DNA of 64,000 nucleotides from the NCBI GenBank assembly GCA_028673005.1, contig CM054116.1, forward strand, positions 98,310,207-98,374,206, read 5' to 3'. Source of the DNA: Tanypteryx hageni. Lineage: Eukaryota > Arthropoda > Insecta > Odonata > Petaluridae. Shown in pieces: positions 24,373 through 36,670 of the stretch; positions within the stretch are counted from its first letter, which is position 1; each line of letters starts with the position of its first letter. The translations under genes and the position numbers were made by a program. The notes under the pieces were generated by a model. It saw only the letters and a list, made by a program, of their open reading frames with translations, was not told the origin of the DNA and did not search any database.

Positions 24373-24444
24373 GGGGGTGTAACTCAGAGGTAGAGTGTCT
24401 GCTTCGCATGCAGAAAGTCCTGGGTTCAAATCCCAGTACCTCCA
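24373..24444 (+). tRNA. tRNA-Ala (anticodon CGC)
   Basis: 72 nt with all four arms. The acceptor stem GGGGGTG pairs with TACCTCC through two G-U pairs. The D arm is CTC-AGAGGTA-GAG, the anticodon arm TCTGC-TTCGCAT-GCAGA with anticodon CGC, and the T arm CTGGG-TTCAAAT-CCCAG, with discriminator A. A TTTTT Pol III terminator follows directly. B box GGTTCAAATCC is intact. No intron. Looks functional. Confidence 0.93.
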
Positions 24445-27186
24445 ATTTTTATCATCCCGTATCGAACGTATCAACTTAATATTTTGGTCAATTAATTGTA
24501 AACCATGAACGAAGACGATTCCTCGTATTTATTTTCTACTTAACCCTCAAAACATTTACGTGGGCACATTATAAAAATAAAACGCTATTGTATATTCTAT
24601 TCAAGAATGATATCTAAAAAAAAAGAACCGTCGATGGTATGGAATTTGATTTACACTGCTGCCAAAGACTGATAACGACATAGTTGCTCAAGCATTCTTT
24701 TCGACGCTAGTTTTCCCACGCTGACCCAAATATTTTTCAGATTGTTTGTTTTTCCAAGAAAGTCTTCTTCATTTGGATTTTGGGGTACGTGGGAAGCCTA
24801 AAATTTCCAAATGTTTCTTTACACGCGACGGAGCGAAAGTTTCTTGCAGACTAAGTACCAAAATTTCCCGATTTGGAGACGAAAGGGAGGGGCTGTCTAA
24901 ATCGCGGCGCTCTTTCATTCGCTCGCTCGCTCTCTCTCTTCTCCCTCTCTCTCTCTTTCTTGGGAAAAACCTGAATTAAAAGTTACAAGACAAATTATCC
25001 GAAACTCAGTCAAACTTGTCAAAAAAGTTGAATTTGTTACTTTTCCAAGTAGGGCAGTAATCGGTTCATTATTTTCTTCTATGTTTTCCATAGCAAATAT
25101 CCATTTAAGTTTCAATAAATATCCCGAGCATTGCATTTGCTTTAGATAAAGGATATCTCTCTATTTACAATTAAAAGAGTTTGGTCGAATAAATTATATA
25201 TTCTCTCACATTTGACTTTTTCATGATTCCTTTTTAAACAGGAAATTTAGCGCTAAAATGACTAAAGAGTTTTTAAAATTTTACAATGTTATTCAACGAG
25301 TAATCGTAAACTGATAAACTTGGAATGTTTTTTTATAATCCCAACACTGCTTTGCATTCCGCGGCACTTCTGAACACATATTTTTTAGAACCTCTCCTAC
25401 ACACAAGTTAACACATCACTTATCCGACATTTTGTTTTCTTCACAACGCGCATTTCTCCGAAGATAAACAGTACGGTCACACGATTAATCCGCCGGTTGC
25501 GTCGGGGTTACGAAGACGACCTAATCACACCGTATCGGTACTAGTCTTTGCACCGTATCGACGCCGTGTTTCCAACTCCGACCGCTCGCGGCGCTGGTGT
25601 GCAGCTTCGCGACGCGTCTTTTTTATACCAAAGGGTGGGAAATTTCAAAGCTCTACTCACCTTTCTTTCGTATCTCTCGGGGAAAATTACTGAAGGTAGG
25701 GAAGTCTTCCAATTGGTCCGTAGGAAAGGAAGAAAGCGACTCTCGTCTGTTAGGCCTCTCGCTACCACACCTCGAAGGAATCGCTCCCTTTTGGCTCGAG
25801 ACTGTCGGATAACTCTTAGCTTTCTCCAGATGAGTCTCCTTTTATATACGGGGTAAGATCCTCCCCTACCTCGCTCCTCTCCATCCACTCCATCTCTCTT
25901 CCCCTCTCGCACCTTCATCACACCTTGCCCACGCTCCCCCTATGCGGATGTGTCGTACTCTCTAGAGAAAAAAAAGAAATCATTTTTATCGCCTCCTCCT
26001 CTAAAAACCCTAACCTTCCCGTCCGGACTCGCCCACCTGTTGTTTCCCTACCTCCATCTTATTGGTTGATTTGCCCCACGTGACCCCGACCGCACTCATC
26101 CTTTGCGGCCGAGAAAGGGTTTGAAGAAGAAGAATGAGAATGGAATGGAGGTGGAAGAGAAAGAGGAATGAGGGCGCAGGGAGTGAGTTCGTGGGAACAG
26201 GTTTTTTGGAGCGGGAGTTATTGAAAGTCGTTCTCAAAAGGGAATCGAAGAAGTACTTTTCCTGATTATCTTCCGAGCGAAATGGTGTTCTTGGCGGCGG
26301 GTTTGATTTTTTGATTGAGATTATATAGAATAAAAACATATACGGAGAGGTGTGTGGATGGAAACAAATAGATGCTCTTTCCGTTAAAATTGAAAAGTCT
26401 CTTTGTTTGAGGAAAAGTTCAGATAAACTACCCTTGATCATATTTCATAAATAAAATGTGACAATTAATTTTATTTGTGTTAGATTTTTAAATTTAGTTG
26501 AAAATATATATATATAATATTCTTCGTGTGTCCACTTTACCACGCATTTTTCCTATCGCCTGCATTTCTTGAGAGGCTTAATATAACGTCACCGAACGTG
26601 CTGTTTGTTACTCAAAATATATTTACAAATATCCACTTAGACTTGAAGGACCTCTTGTGCACCGATAAGGATGAAGTGCACTACGCAGTGTTTTCCACGG
26701 CCATTCTATGCTTCAGTCTGTGACTTGGACTGACTACGTTCGGTCGCATTCGTTTTTTCGCGGTTCATACATAATCGTTACATCACGAGGATTTGTTTTC
26801 AAGCCATTTCCGTGGCCAAATTTATTGTTATTGCTCTCGCTGTGAATCTTTTATAAACATTTTTCTTACTATTTACCCTTCAATCGAGAATGAGTTTAAA
26901 CGGAAAAATCAAGATCGTTCAAAGAATTTCCGTTTTACGTACGCTTTTCAGGTACGCAAGTCGTTCGTTGAACGAGTTCCCTGTAAATCTTGTTTAACAG
27001 TGAATTATATTTTCACATCGCAGTGAAAACTACGTCATAAAAATTTAAAAATACATAAAGGGAGATGTTATTCCATAGTATTCACAATTTTGTTTCTCGT
27101 TCATTCTTTCTAAGATTTTTCTCGGGCTATGTGTTGCATTAAAATACTCTCTCCACTTACTAAGACTGCTTACTAAAAATATATAT
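24445..27186. other. Intergenic, GC-variable, no gene recognised
   Basis: Includes a CT-rich microsatellite near 24920-24958 and a CpG-containing stretch around 25480-26120 with overlapping open frames on both strands. That stretch could be promoter or untranslated sequence, but no protein family is recognisable and no exon can be supported. Confidence 0.4.
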
Positions 27187-27194
27187 TATATAAG

Positions 27195-27464
27195 CAAGGG
27201 CGGATCCAGAAGCTTCCCAAGGCAGGGCGATCACCCCAGGTGCCCTTCCTCCATCTTGAATCCGCCACTGCCGACGACCCTTTATTCTGGAAATCTCTTC
27301 CCTTGCCAGAATATTTCTATCCCTTGGCCTACGGACCTAATCTGTGGCGCTTAATCAAGGTATTTTGCATGGAATGGATTTAATTATGCATACAGTGGAA
27401 GGAAATGGGGCGTCCAAGGTGGTGGCGATTGCTTCCATCTCCTGCCGCCTCGAATCCGCCGGTG
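27195..27464. mobile_element. Short hAT-type non-autonomous element (270 bp)
   Basis: Starts CAAGGGCGGATCC and ends GAATCCGCCGGTG, imperfect terminal inverted repeats. Flanking octamers TATATAAG (27187-27194) and GATATAAA (27465-27472) agree at 6 of 8 positions, as an aged 8-bp target duplication would. No coding capacity. Confidence 0.6.
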
Positions 27465-27472
27465 GATATAAA

Positions 27473-29749
27473 ACAAAATATGCGTAGCTATTGAATCCAT
27501 GAATATTCTACAGAAATGGAAATATAAACTTTTTCGTAGCTTTAGAAAAGGATCCATTTCTTAAGCGTTTCTCTATCTATATTACTAGTTGAAGAAAAGC
27601 ACATTAGAAGTTTTATTGCTTTATTTTACATCTCAGTCCTTTGTTTATCTACTTTGGTATTTTTTGATCTATTTGTTGTTGATGAACTCCTATGATTCTC
27701 CAACTATCTATTCCACTCGTTTTTGGAAAGCATTTTAGGAACTTAAGTGCTTTATCGCAACATTTTTGTATCCGGTGTCAGTGACTTAACCTTCACCATA
27801 GACCGTGAACGTATCCGGCTTTGATCTTAAAAAAACCCAGCGAGAGATTTTTACATCACGACCATTATCCCAAATACATTACGCTGCATCACTCAGATTC
27901 CCGCAATATAGTGCACTTATGAGATTGTGAAAGAAAAATTTGTTAAAAACAGGAGTGTCTATCTCTGACTTTAAAAACTCAACTAGTACAACTAAAGAAA
28001 AAATCATGAGTGTTTAGGGTTAGTAGAAATTAACATGCCCTTAATAAGATTGGAAAACCTTTTCTAAATCTCATTACGCATACGAAACATATATCGCGTC
28101 AAACGATTCTTTTTTTAAATAATAAATGAGGCAAAAGTCGTTAAAATGCGTTATGAGAGGCAACGAATCATTTTAGCTGGTGCTTTCATTGTTTTAATGT
28201 TAGAGAAATTAACTACGAAGTATTATGCCCTTAATAGGATTGGCAAACGTTTTTTAAAGCTCATTATGCATGCGAGATTCATATATCGCATCAAACGATT
28301 ATCTTTTAAATAATAAATGAGGTGGAAATCGTTAAAATGCGTTATGAGGGGCAACGAATCGTTTTAGCTGGTGCTTTCATTGTTTTAATGTTAGAGAAAT
28401 TAACTACGAAGAATTATCGTTTGATCAGGTGATAACACTCTAATGCTCAATGTTGCTCTTAATTTGTCGACTTTGCTTCTTATACAGACCATTATCAAAG
28501 TTTTTATTGATTTTAAGATGCATTTCATTTCCATGTTAATAAAATTAAATATACGTTATCACCCTGACCTTCATACTATTTATGCAGCGCGCTAGTTCTT
28601 TTCAAATCAGGAAGTATTTTATTTATCTGTTGCTTATTCCTGTACTCCATAGTATAGGTATTTTTGGACTTAACTGACTATAATAAAGCCTCATTTATCT
28701 TCTTTTATATACTATCAAATAAATATTTAAAGTATAAATTACATTAGCTACTTTGTGAAACATTAATCTTTATAATTTTTTGTTTAAAAATAAAGGGAGC
28801 ATTTATATACTTTACTATAAGATATACGACCTGATTTGGTATAAATGGGTTTGTATATTTACAATTTCTACGCTAATGTTTTAACATTCTATATGACCCA
28901 TTTGTAGTTATAACACGTTACGGCAAAATGACGTAATCATGCGTTATAACTGATTTTTTGTGCGAGTTATCTGGAAATATTCAGCCTCCGATGGATGGAT
29001 CTTGTTGCTGGAACGAGAGTGTTAGCGTATTCTAAGAAGCGGACCCATAGAAAAATAACTTTCATCTTTCACGTTTTGAGGTTCCGTAACTCAGCGCACC
29101 TCTTACTGAATGGGATTCCCTCCTCTGGATACGCTTGCGAAACAATCTACACGCTCGCTTAGCGAAAGAGTCACAGGCGTGAATAAAACATTTCTTAGTT
29201 GGGGATACCCGCTAGATGTTGGCCAATCAGAAGACGCGGTTAATCTCGAATCGTTAACCATATTGTTGCATTTGTACGGCTTATTTGATTGGAAGAGGCG
29301 ATCATTTTTTCAAGAGGAAAATTATATCTATTCCATTACAAGTATTACGTTCATTGTTCTCCCTAAAACAATTATAATCTTGAAGGATTGCTGTACATAA
29401 ATTAACAAATACTTCCTGAAATTGTACAGAATAAGTAACGGTTTTTTTAAATATACTGAAAAAGTTGTTCATGTGAATGTCCGGGAAAAATTATTCGTAA
29501 ACTCGGAGGATTGATGTTAAGAATAAAGAGAAATATTTATTATCGATCATAATCTTATGGAATATTATGTTATGCAGGGATAACCAAACATTTTACTCAG
29601 CGGGCTACATATGATACTGTGCGAGATTTTTTTTGATTGTGTAATGTTTCATAAACTTATATTAAAAGTGTATTGCATCAACGTACTCGAAAAATATTGT
29701 TTGATTTCATAAATGATATATAATGACACTTCCTGCTTTTAAATATACT
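27473..29749. other. Intergenic, AT-rich, with a tandem duplication
   Basis: Apart from the 190-bp tandem duplication listed separately, I see no gene. An open frame of about 96 codons at 29110-29400 shows no recognisable motif and is not called. Confidence 0.4.
28032..28411. repeat. Two-copy tandem duplication, period 190 bp
   Basis: The block beginning near ATGCCCTTAATAAGATTGG (28035) recurs 190 bases later (28225) with scattered substitutions. Both copies end TTAGAGAAATTAACTACGAAG. Many unit differences show the duplication is not recent. Confidence 0.9.
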
Positions 29750-29757
29750 AATACGCA

Positions 29758-30062
29758 CAGGGGCGGTTCGAGGATTTTTGGCGCCCCGAGCGAGATAGCA
29801 CTCCAGCGCCCCCCTCCGTTAATATTTGTTGAGATATTTACAAAGTACATGTTAGTTTATTCATCGCTCTGTAAAAATTATTGATCATGAAAAATTAAAT
29901 GGAATTTAATCAAGATTCTAATCTGTTCCTCAATATAAATTGGTATCCAATATTTATTCACTTGCAAGTAATTAATGCATAGGTAAATGATCGGGTTAAC
30001 GCCCCCAAAACTTTGACGCCCCGGGCAGCCGCCCGGCTCGCCCGCAGCTCGGGCCGGCCCTG
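29758..30062. mobile_element. hAT-type non-autonomous element (305 bp) with perfect 8-bp target duplication
   Basis: Starts CAGGGGCGGTTCGAGG and ends GGGCCGGCCCTG, GC-rich imperfect terminal repeats around an AT-rich core. The flanking octamer AATACGCA is identical at 29750-29757 and 30063-30070, proving insertion of a hAT-superfamily element. No transposase inside. Confidence 0.9.
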
Positions 30063-32489
30063 AATACGCATGTCTTAAAGAAATTGATGAGGTAATGTAA
30101 TCATTTCGCGGGCCGTAGTTTGGGGACCTCAGATGTAATAGAATGTTGAAGGTGGTGAAAGACTATTTTTATTCATTAAAGTTTGATGTCACTTAATATT
30201 GACACTTAGCCATTGCCCAAAAATTGCACAAATATTAATAGGATTATTTTGTTCTAAAGTTATGAACTAAGAAAGCCCGGTGACATTTTTTCCTATATTT
30301 CTTCAATCTTGTCTTTAGCTATTGCAGTGTATAACATAAGAATATTTATATTAACAAAAATATGTACCCATAACGTCAAAAATATATACCCGCCAAACGG
30401 AAAATGCTTGTCGAGAAAAAGAAAGAACTTTGTCACTTTTGGTTTCATCAACACCGATATAACGGTTCTGATATGTTAACTAGAAGAGTAGAACTTTTTC
30501 CCAGCATTATACAACATTGCTTAGGAAGCTTCCGAAAACTGCTATTAGCAGTCATTTTGCGTCCATGGCCATAGGAAGTCACGACAGTTGTTATTTGAAT
30601 GTCGCGTCAAGAAAAAGAAAGTGAAGAGAAAGTCTAGTTCACGAATCCTTTAGATTACAACAGTTGCTCTGTGGTATCGCGAATTACGGGAAGGGTGATT
30701 AATTCTTTATTTTAGAAGTTATGGCAATTTTAAATTTTAGAAAGTTCAATTCAAACGTTAAGAATTGCACATTTCGGAACTCATTCTGACTTAATTTTCG
30801 ATAAATGGCTTCAAATGTCTTGACTATGTAAAAACATTACCACAATATACAACCATTATATTATTTTATAGTGACCATAAGTAAAATTAAAACTTTACTT
30901 GGCAATTTTAAAGAGATGTATGTTTCACCCTATGAGCGAATCGATTAATCAGTGAATCTAAATGTTCAAGAATTAAATAATTTAAGGTATCGATTTCCGA
31001 AAGAATTTCATTGAATAGCAACAATTTGCTATTTAACTGTACCCGATTCGCTGTATGTTGTGAGAGACGAACGCATTGTAGGAGGTTACCAGGTTATTTC
31101 GAGTCCAATTCCTCCAATCCATCCTGTTATTTCCGAAAAACAACGTAAATTACATGTTTTCGCCCACCAAATACTTTTTCAATAATTTTTTTCGATTAAG
31201 CGTGAAATAAATTTGATGATGATCCAATATATCTGTGAAATGTTCTATCTCATCCAAGAAAAATATATTATTGAAAATAACATTTTTCAAAGACTTGAAC
31301 TAGAGTTTATTTATAGATAAAAAATCAGGCATGTTTATCATCAATATTTGTATCAGTATTTATGTTAAAATTTATATCATTAATAACAAAATAATAAGTA
31401 CCCCAACATTAGTTTAAATGTGCTTTATTCCAAATACGTATGTTTAGAACACAACTCTCAACATACAAGATGGAAACTAAGAAATGTGAGGAAATGGTAC
31501 CAACAAAATATTGTAACCATTACTTCACAATTCTTGATTCCTAGCTTTTTTATTTAGCTTCCTGTTCTAAATATTCCTATATGGATTAATTATATTTAAT
31601 GACGAGTATTTATGCAGTTTTAAAATTCAGTGATCTACGTTCAATTATTCCTTTTCGTGGAATATTACGGGTATGAAGTATTATTTGAGAAAGCACCTAC
31701 TAAATTTTAATTACTAAAAAAACAAAATTCCTCTAAAACATATTAATTTCTGTACCTGTAAACTTTTTTAAAAATTTATACAGATTATACTTTCATCGTA
31801 CTATTGTACTTTCGTTGAAAATATCTTTGCAGCACATTATCTCCATGACATTTTCATTCCATCAAAATCTATCACAGAATGTTTTGCATCGGTGGTGTTA
31901 CTACTGCATGTTACTACATTAATGTTTGTCGATAATACAGGCTTCCCTCTCTTAATGAGTTCCAGGAAAGTGTCGCATAAAGCGAATTCACAAAAACAGA
32001 TCCCATATTTACATGTAAAAGCTATGGATACGTTCCACGAGCAATTCTAACTCCCCTCCAAGACGCCCTTTTTCCGCTCCTTAACGACTTCTTATGCGCT
32101 AAATACAAACTTAAAACAATTAACACCGTAAATTATAAAAGGAAGCATACGAGCACAAGTGGTGGCTGTTGTGGGAGGGATAATAGTGGAGGCTTAATGT
32201 GCTGGGAGGTTGTCTTGGCCCAACCCAAGTTCCGCAGGCAAGGAGACAAAACTTCTCAAGTGTGCTCAAACAGTATGACATTAATCTCCGTCTCATCTCC
32301 ACTCTACAATAGCCTCTCCACTCTCATATCTTTTACTGTAGTACTTACTGGAGGCCTGTTGCAGTACTTCCTGCAAACATCTAGAGAGCCTTGCGTGAAG
32401 TGACCCAATGCGATAGTTCATATGACAAAAAATTGATACAAAGAGTGTTATTAGTTGAACCACTTTTATTGCCCCTCTTAAAATAATTA

Positions 32490-32650
32490 TATTGCTCACA
32501 CCATTCATGCCTGCTCGGGAGATGACTTCCCACTTAAAACCTGCAAGAGTTCCCGCCGAGAATTCAGGCGAAAGATTTGTCGAAATCGAGCTAACCGTTC
32601 TTGATTTATTTGCGTTTATACTGGGAGGTAACGCCACTCGAGACTGTTTT
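32490..32650 (-). repeat. Dispersed repeat, copy 1
   Basis: Shares ACTTAAAACCTG..., AGGCGAAAGATTTGTCGAAA and a following TTATTTGCGTT...GGGAGG with 33000-33150, in the same order and spacing. The family is unknown; the orientation given is tentative. Confidence 0.6.
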
Positions 32651-32973
32651 TGTCCTTCACGCGTTTTATTGCAAGCTTTGTGCAAATGCACTTGAAGCCC
32701 GAGTCTAACAATGCAAAAATCCGAGATGAACAATGCCGGCTACCCTAGCAAACTCCTTTTTGAAATGTCGAAAAACCGGAGAAAATCGAATATAAACTTA
32801 AAATATAAGCAAATTATAATTAAACAACAGAATCGGCGGTAAAAATAAGAATCTTCATTTTTTTCTGCGTTAAATGGTATAAATCTCGAGTCAAAGTCTC
32901 GATCGTAAATTATTTTAAAATGTTAAAGAATAAAGATCTACACATCATATTCTAGCCGATTACGTGTTAACAA

Positions 32974-33150
32974 TTGCAAAAACGAAAACTATCCTGGTAT
33001 CGAACCCATGCCTTTCCGGCGGACGACTACCCATTTAAAACCTGTAGGAGTTCGCGCCGAATATTCAGGCGAAAGATTTGTCGAAATCGAGCCGGCCGTT
33101 CCCGGTTTATTTGCGTTCATGCCGGGAGGTTTCATACGCAGGCAGAGACT
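32974..33150 (-). repeat. Dispersed repeat, copy 2, with a B-box-like end
   Basis: Second copy of the 32490-32650 repeat. On the minus strand its end carries GGGTTCGATACC, resembling a Pol III B box, so the family might be a SINE. The A box is not convincing, so this stays a guess. Confidence 0.5.
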
Positions 33151-33164
33151 CAGAGGTTATAATA

Positions 33165-33210
33165 TCATTATATATATATCGACGTTTCTTACAGAGGAGG
33201 ATATAACATC
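33165..33210 (+). mobile_element. Helitron-like 5' end fragment (plus orientation)
   Basis: Begins TCATTATATATATATCGACG after an A and continues with TTTCTTACAGAGGAGG, the same 5' end that copies at 33218-34006 and 49249-50215 show on the minus strand. It stops after about 45 bases. Confidence 0.55.
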
Positions 33211-33217
33211 TAACATA

Positions 33218-34006
33218 CTAGTAGAAGGTGCTTGCATACTGCAAGCATTTCATCTCACCTCGAAAAAACATTAATTTTTCGAAAAGATATTTCATCATGG
33301 GAAATATTTCTTTAAGTCAGAAGATTTCTCCTCGGGACCGATTTTCGTTTTTTCCTTATGAAACAATAATGGAGTAAAACAATCGTTAATTTTTGCAATT
33401 TTAGGAATATTATACTTTTTCCACGTTGGGTTAATAATGCCACACATTTCTGCCAAATTTTAAATTTGTAGCACATTTAGAAGTAAAACAACATTTATCT
33501 AATTGTTTAAAATGAATTAATTTTTAACGGCCGCAATAACAATTTCATGGATACAATGAAAAGTGAATTCGTTTTTATAGACTAATCTCTAAATAACTTT
33601 AAAATTTCAGCTCTCTAACTCGCCCCGTAGTATCTAAACATTTACCAATTTGTTTAAACTTAAAGAATTTTTAACTACCAAACAAATTAAAATATCAGAA
33701 TTTTTATAATCCCTATTACGTTTTTTTAGAAATCCTACCCCTAAAAAAAATTTCAGCTCCGTAGCACTTTCGAAAATACATAAACCTTGAAAATTTGTTT
33801 AAACAAATGCGAATTTTTAGCGGCCGCATTGTTGCACTTTTTCGAGATTTTCGTTTTTTCTAGTGGGTTTTGCACAAAATCCTACCTAAGAAAAAAATTT
33901 CGAATCTCTAGCTCATCTGGAAGTGCCTAAACATTAGTATCCTCCTATCTATGTTATATGTTATCTCCTCCTCCTCCTCTGTAAGAAACGTCTATATATA
34001 TAATGA
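33218..34006 (-). mobile_element. Non-autonomous Helitron-like element, copy A (789 bp)
   Basis: On the minus strand it begins TCATTATATATATAGACG (preceded by A) and ends with the hairpin GCTTGCAGTATGCAAGC, nine bases, and CTAG followed by T. A 5' TC, a 3' hairpin plus CTRR and insertion between A and T are the Helitron hallmarks; no terminal inverted repeats or target duplication. It abuts copy B head to tail. No Rep/helicase coding. Confidence 0.65.
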
Positions 34007-34008
34007 TA

Positions 34009-34612
34009 CTAGTAGAAGGTGCTTGCATACTGCAAGCATTTCATCTCACCTTGAAAAATCATTCATTTTTCAGACAGATATTTCATCATGAGAAATATTT
34101 CTTTAATTCTAAAGATTTCTCCTCGGGACAGGTTTTTGTTTTTTCATTATGGAACAATAATGGAGTAAAACTATCGCTAATTTTTGCAATTTTAGGAATA
34201 TTATAATTTTCTCTCATTGAGTTAATAATGCCACACATTTCTGCCAAATTTTAAATTTATAGTACAATTAGAAGTGAAATAACATTTATCTAATTTTTTA
34301 AATTTAAATAATTTTTAACGGCCAAAATAACAATATTATGAATAAATTAAAATGTTTATTCGTTTACATCAGCTAACCTCTAAGTCGGCGTAGTGTCTAA
34401 GAATCTACCAATTTGTTTAAACTTTAAGAATTTTTAACTTCCAAACAAATAAAAATATCCAAATTTCTATAATCCCTATTTCGTTATTTTACAAATCCTA
34501 CCTATAAAAAAAATTTCAGCTCCGTAGCACATTCAAAAATACATAAACCTTGAAAATTTGTTTAAACAATTGCGAATTTTTAACGGCCGCATTGTTGCAC
34601 TTTTTGGAGATA
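34009..34612 (-). mobile_element. Helitron-like element, copy B (5'-truncated)
   Basis: Same 3' end on the minus strand (hairpin and CTAG at 34009-34012), but truncated on its 5' side at about 34612, where it meets an inverted copy C. Forms one arm of a large palindrome. Confidence 0.65.
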
Positions 34613-35338
34613 CAGTAGGATACTAATGTTTAGGCACTTCCAGATGAGCTGGAGATTCGAAATTTTTTTCTTAGGTAGGTTTTTTTTGCAAAACCGACTA
34701 GAAAAAACCAAAATCTCGAAAAAGTGCAACAATGCGGCCGCTAAAAATTCGTAATTGTTTAAACAAATTTCAAGGTTTATGTATTTTCGCATGAGTTACG
34801 GAGCTGAAAATTTTTTAGAGGAAGGATTAAAAAAAACGAAATAGGGATTATACAAATTTTGATATTTTAATTTGTTAGGCAGTTAAAAATTCTTACAGTT
34901 TTAACAAATAGATAGATGCTTAGAAAATACGCCGCAAGTTAGGGAGCTGAAATTTTTAAATTATTTAGAGATTAGTTTATGTAAACGAATAAACATTTCA
35001 ATTTATCCATGAAATTGTTATTTTTGCCGTTAAAAATTATTTAAATTTAAACAACTAGATTTTTAAAATTTCTCTTCTATTTGTACTATAAATTTCATAT
35101 TTGACAGAAATGGGCGAAATTATTAACTCAATTTGGAAAAAATATAATATTTCGAAAATTGCAAAAATTAGTGATTGTTTTACTTCATAATTGTTCCATA
35201 ATGAAAAAACGAAAACCGGTTCAGAGGAGAATTTTTGGAATTAAAGAAATATTCCTCATGATGAAATATCTCTCTGAAAAATTAATGTTTTTTCAAGGTG
35301 AGATGAAATGCTTGCAGTATGCAAGCACCTTCTACTAG
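34613..35338 (+). mobile_element. Helitron-like element, copy C (inverted, 5'-truncated)
   Basis: Opposite orientation to A and B, ending on the plus strand with hairpin GCTTGCAGTATGCAAGC and CTAG at 35335-35338, followed by T. Its 5' end begins inside the element near GGATACTAATG, so the usual TCATTATAT start is missing. Confidence 0.65.
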
Positions 35339-36670
35339 TATTAGATACGCACAGCATAAGAGACAATGAGAGACTGAATGGTCGCCTTGTGGTGTAGTGG
35401 AAAAGTTTTTTTGCATTTGTATTACACTGGCCGCGTAACCACATAAGAGTGAATCAAAGACGCATAAAAAGTAATTCCGGTAGCAATACGTTTGTCGCAT
35501 AGTAGTGAATTCGCATAAACAAAGGAAACCTGTATTCTATGATACGGAGTAACTGAACTAAGATAAATGAATTTTTAAATAGCATTAAAAATCGACATTG
35601 AATATACTAGCACTAGGACTAGCAATAACATAGCAGCAGAAACTTGATTACAACGTAAGATGTACTCTTACCAAGTGACTAGATGAGATTTAAGAACAAC
35701 TATCGGTGAATTATCGCAGATGATGACTGTAGTTTAATCTAGAGTTTATTTGCTACGAGAATTTATTAGATCGGCCTTTTTCTAATTATGGGTCGCGACC
35801 TGGTACTGGATCATGAGGAAATTGTGAACACTAAACGCTTAATCAGCCGAAATATATTGAATTTGACAGGAAACGGAATACTCCAATTAGGAAAACCGCA
35901 ATCTTTTAGGAGAAATTATTTTGCGCGAGATATTGAAAACTAAAGTCGGAAGATTTTTTCTTCGTGTTGCCTTTCCTTCCTCTAGGTCGCAAGACATTCC
36001 ACTGGGTCTTAAAACAAAATATTTGAAAAACGCTGTTGGTTGGAAATAAACCGTAAGATGGTCTTGATTTTTAATTTTTTTGTTCTATCGAAGCGAATAT
36101 AATCTTTCCGGTAAAAGTATAAAACGTTGAAAACATTTACGTAGAGCTGGGAAAACCCTACGCGCTCCTGAGATCAATTTCTCGAAGGCGAAATCGTCGA
36201 GGAGAAAATATGATATTAAAATCTGCGTCAACAATAATCAGTGCATGTTCAGAAAGTGGTTTCTGAAAATTCTGTCCTCTTTATGCTCTCTTGGAGTTTA
36301 ATGGCTATTTTAAGCTAACGATCGGATGTTCAACTCCCGTGTCGGATTCGTAAGTAAAGTTTTTCTTTGGGGCGTAAGAGAAAATCCGTTCAATTTCACT
36401 TAACTTCGTGTTACTTACTGAACCTGATGAATCCGTGACAACCGAACGAAATGCATCTGGAAGATTCGCCATTGAAATAAAAAATAATTAGCTCGCCCTA
36501 TAATTTGTCCAAGAAAAAATAATTTTTAATGTTATTATAAATTATAAAAAATATGTCTAGAAAGCGTTTATATTTAATCTGTTACTTTGTCAGTGTGCCA
36601 CTCACTTGAATGATATTACTAGAACGTGCTACTTTTTAAGATATCTGGTATTCAACATTGTTGCTTTTTT
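35339..36670. other. Intergenic, no gene recognised
   Basis: AT-rich. The only curiosity is TGGTGTAGTGG near 35391-35401, which resembles a Pol III A box but has no B box at the right distance. Confidence 0.4.

Larger units (their letters stand above)
30071..33164. other. Intergenic, AT-rich, no gene recognised
   Basis: No exon or domain recognised. The stretch 32490-32650 is the first copy of a roughly 115-150-bp repeat that recurs at 33000-33150. Confidence 0.4.

Noticed and set aside
25541..25921. Open frames on both strands in a GC-richer stretch
   Set aside because: No domain, no consistent splice sites, and overlapping frames on both strands.
33163..34008. DNA transposon with 50-bp terminal inverted repeats
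   Set aside because: The left arm is absent from copy D and is better read as a 5' end of an oppositely oriented Helitron-like copy. The CTAG-plus-hairpin end lies inside it.
35385..35410. A-box-like TGGTGTAGTGG suggesting a tRNA or SINE head
   Set aside because: No B box at a fitting distance and no tRNA-like stems.
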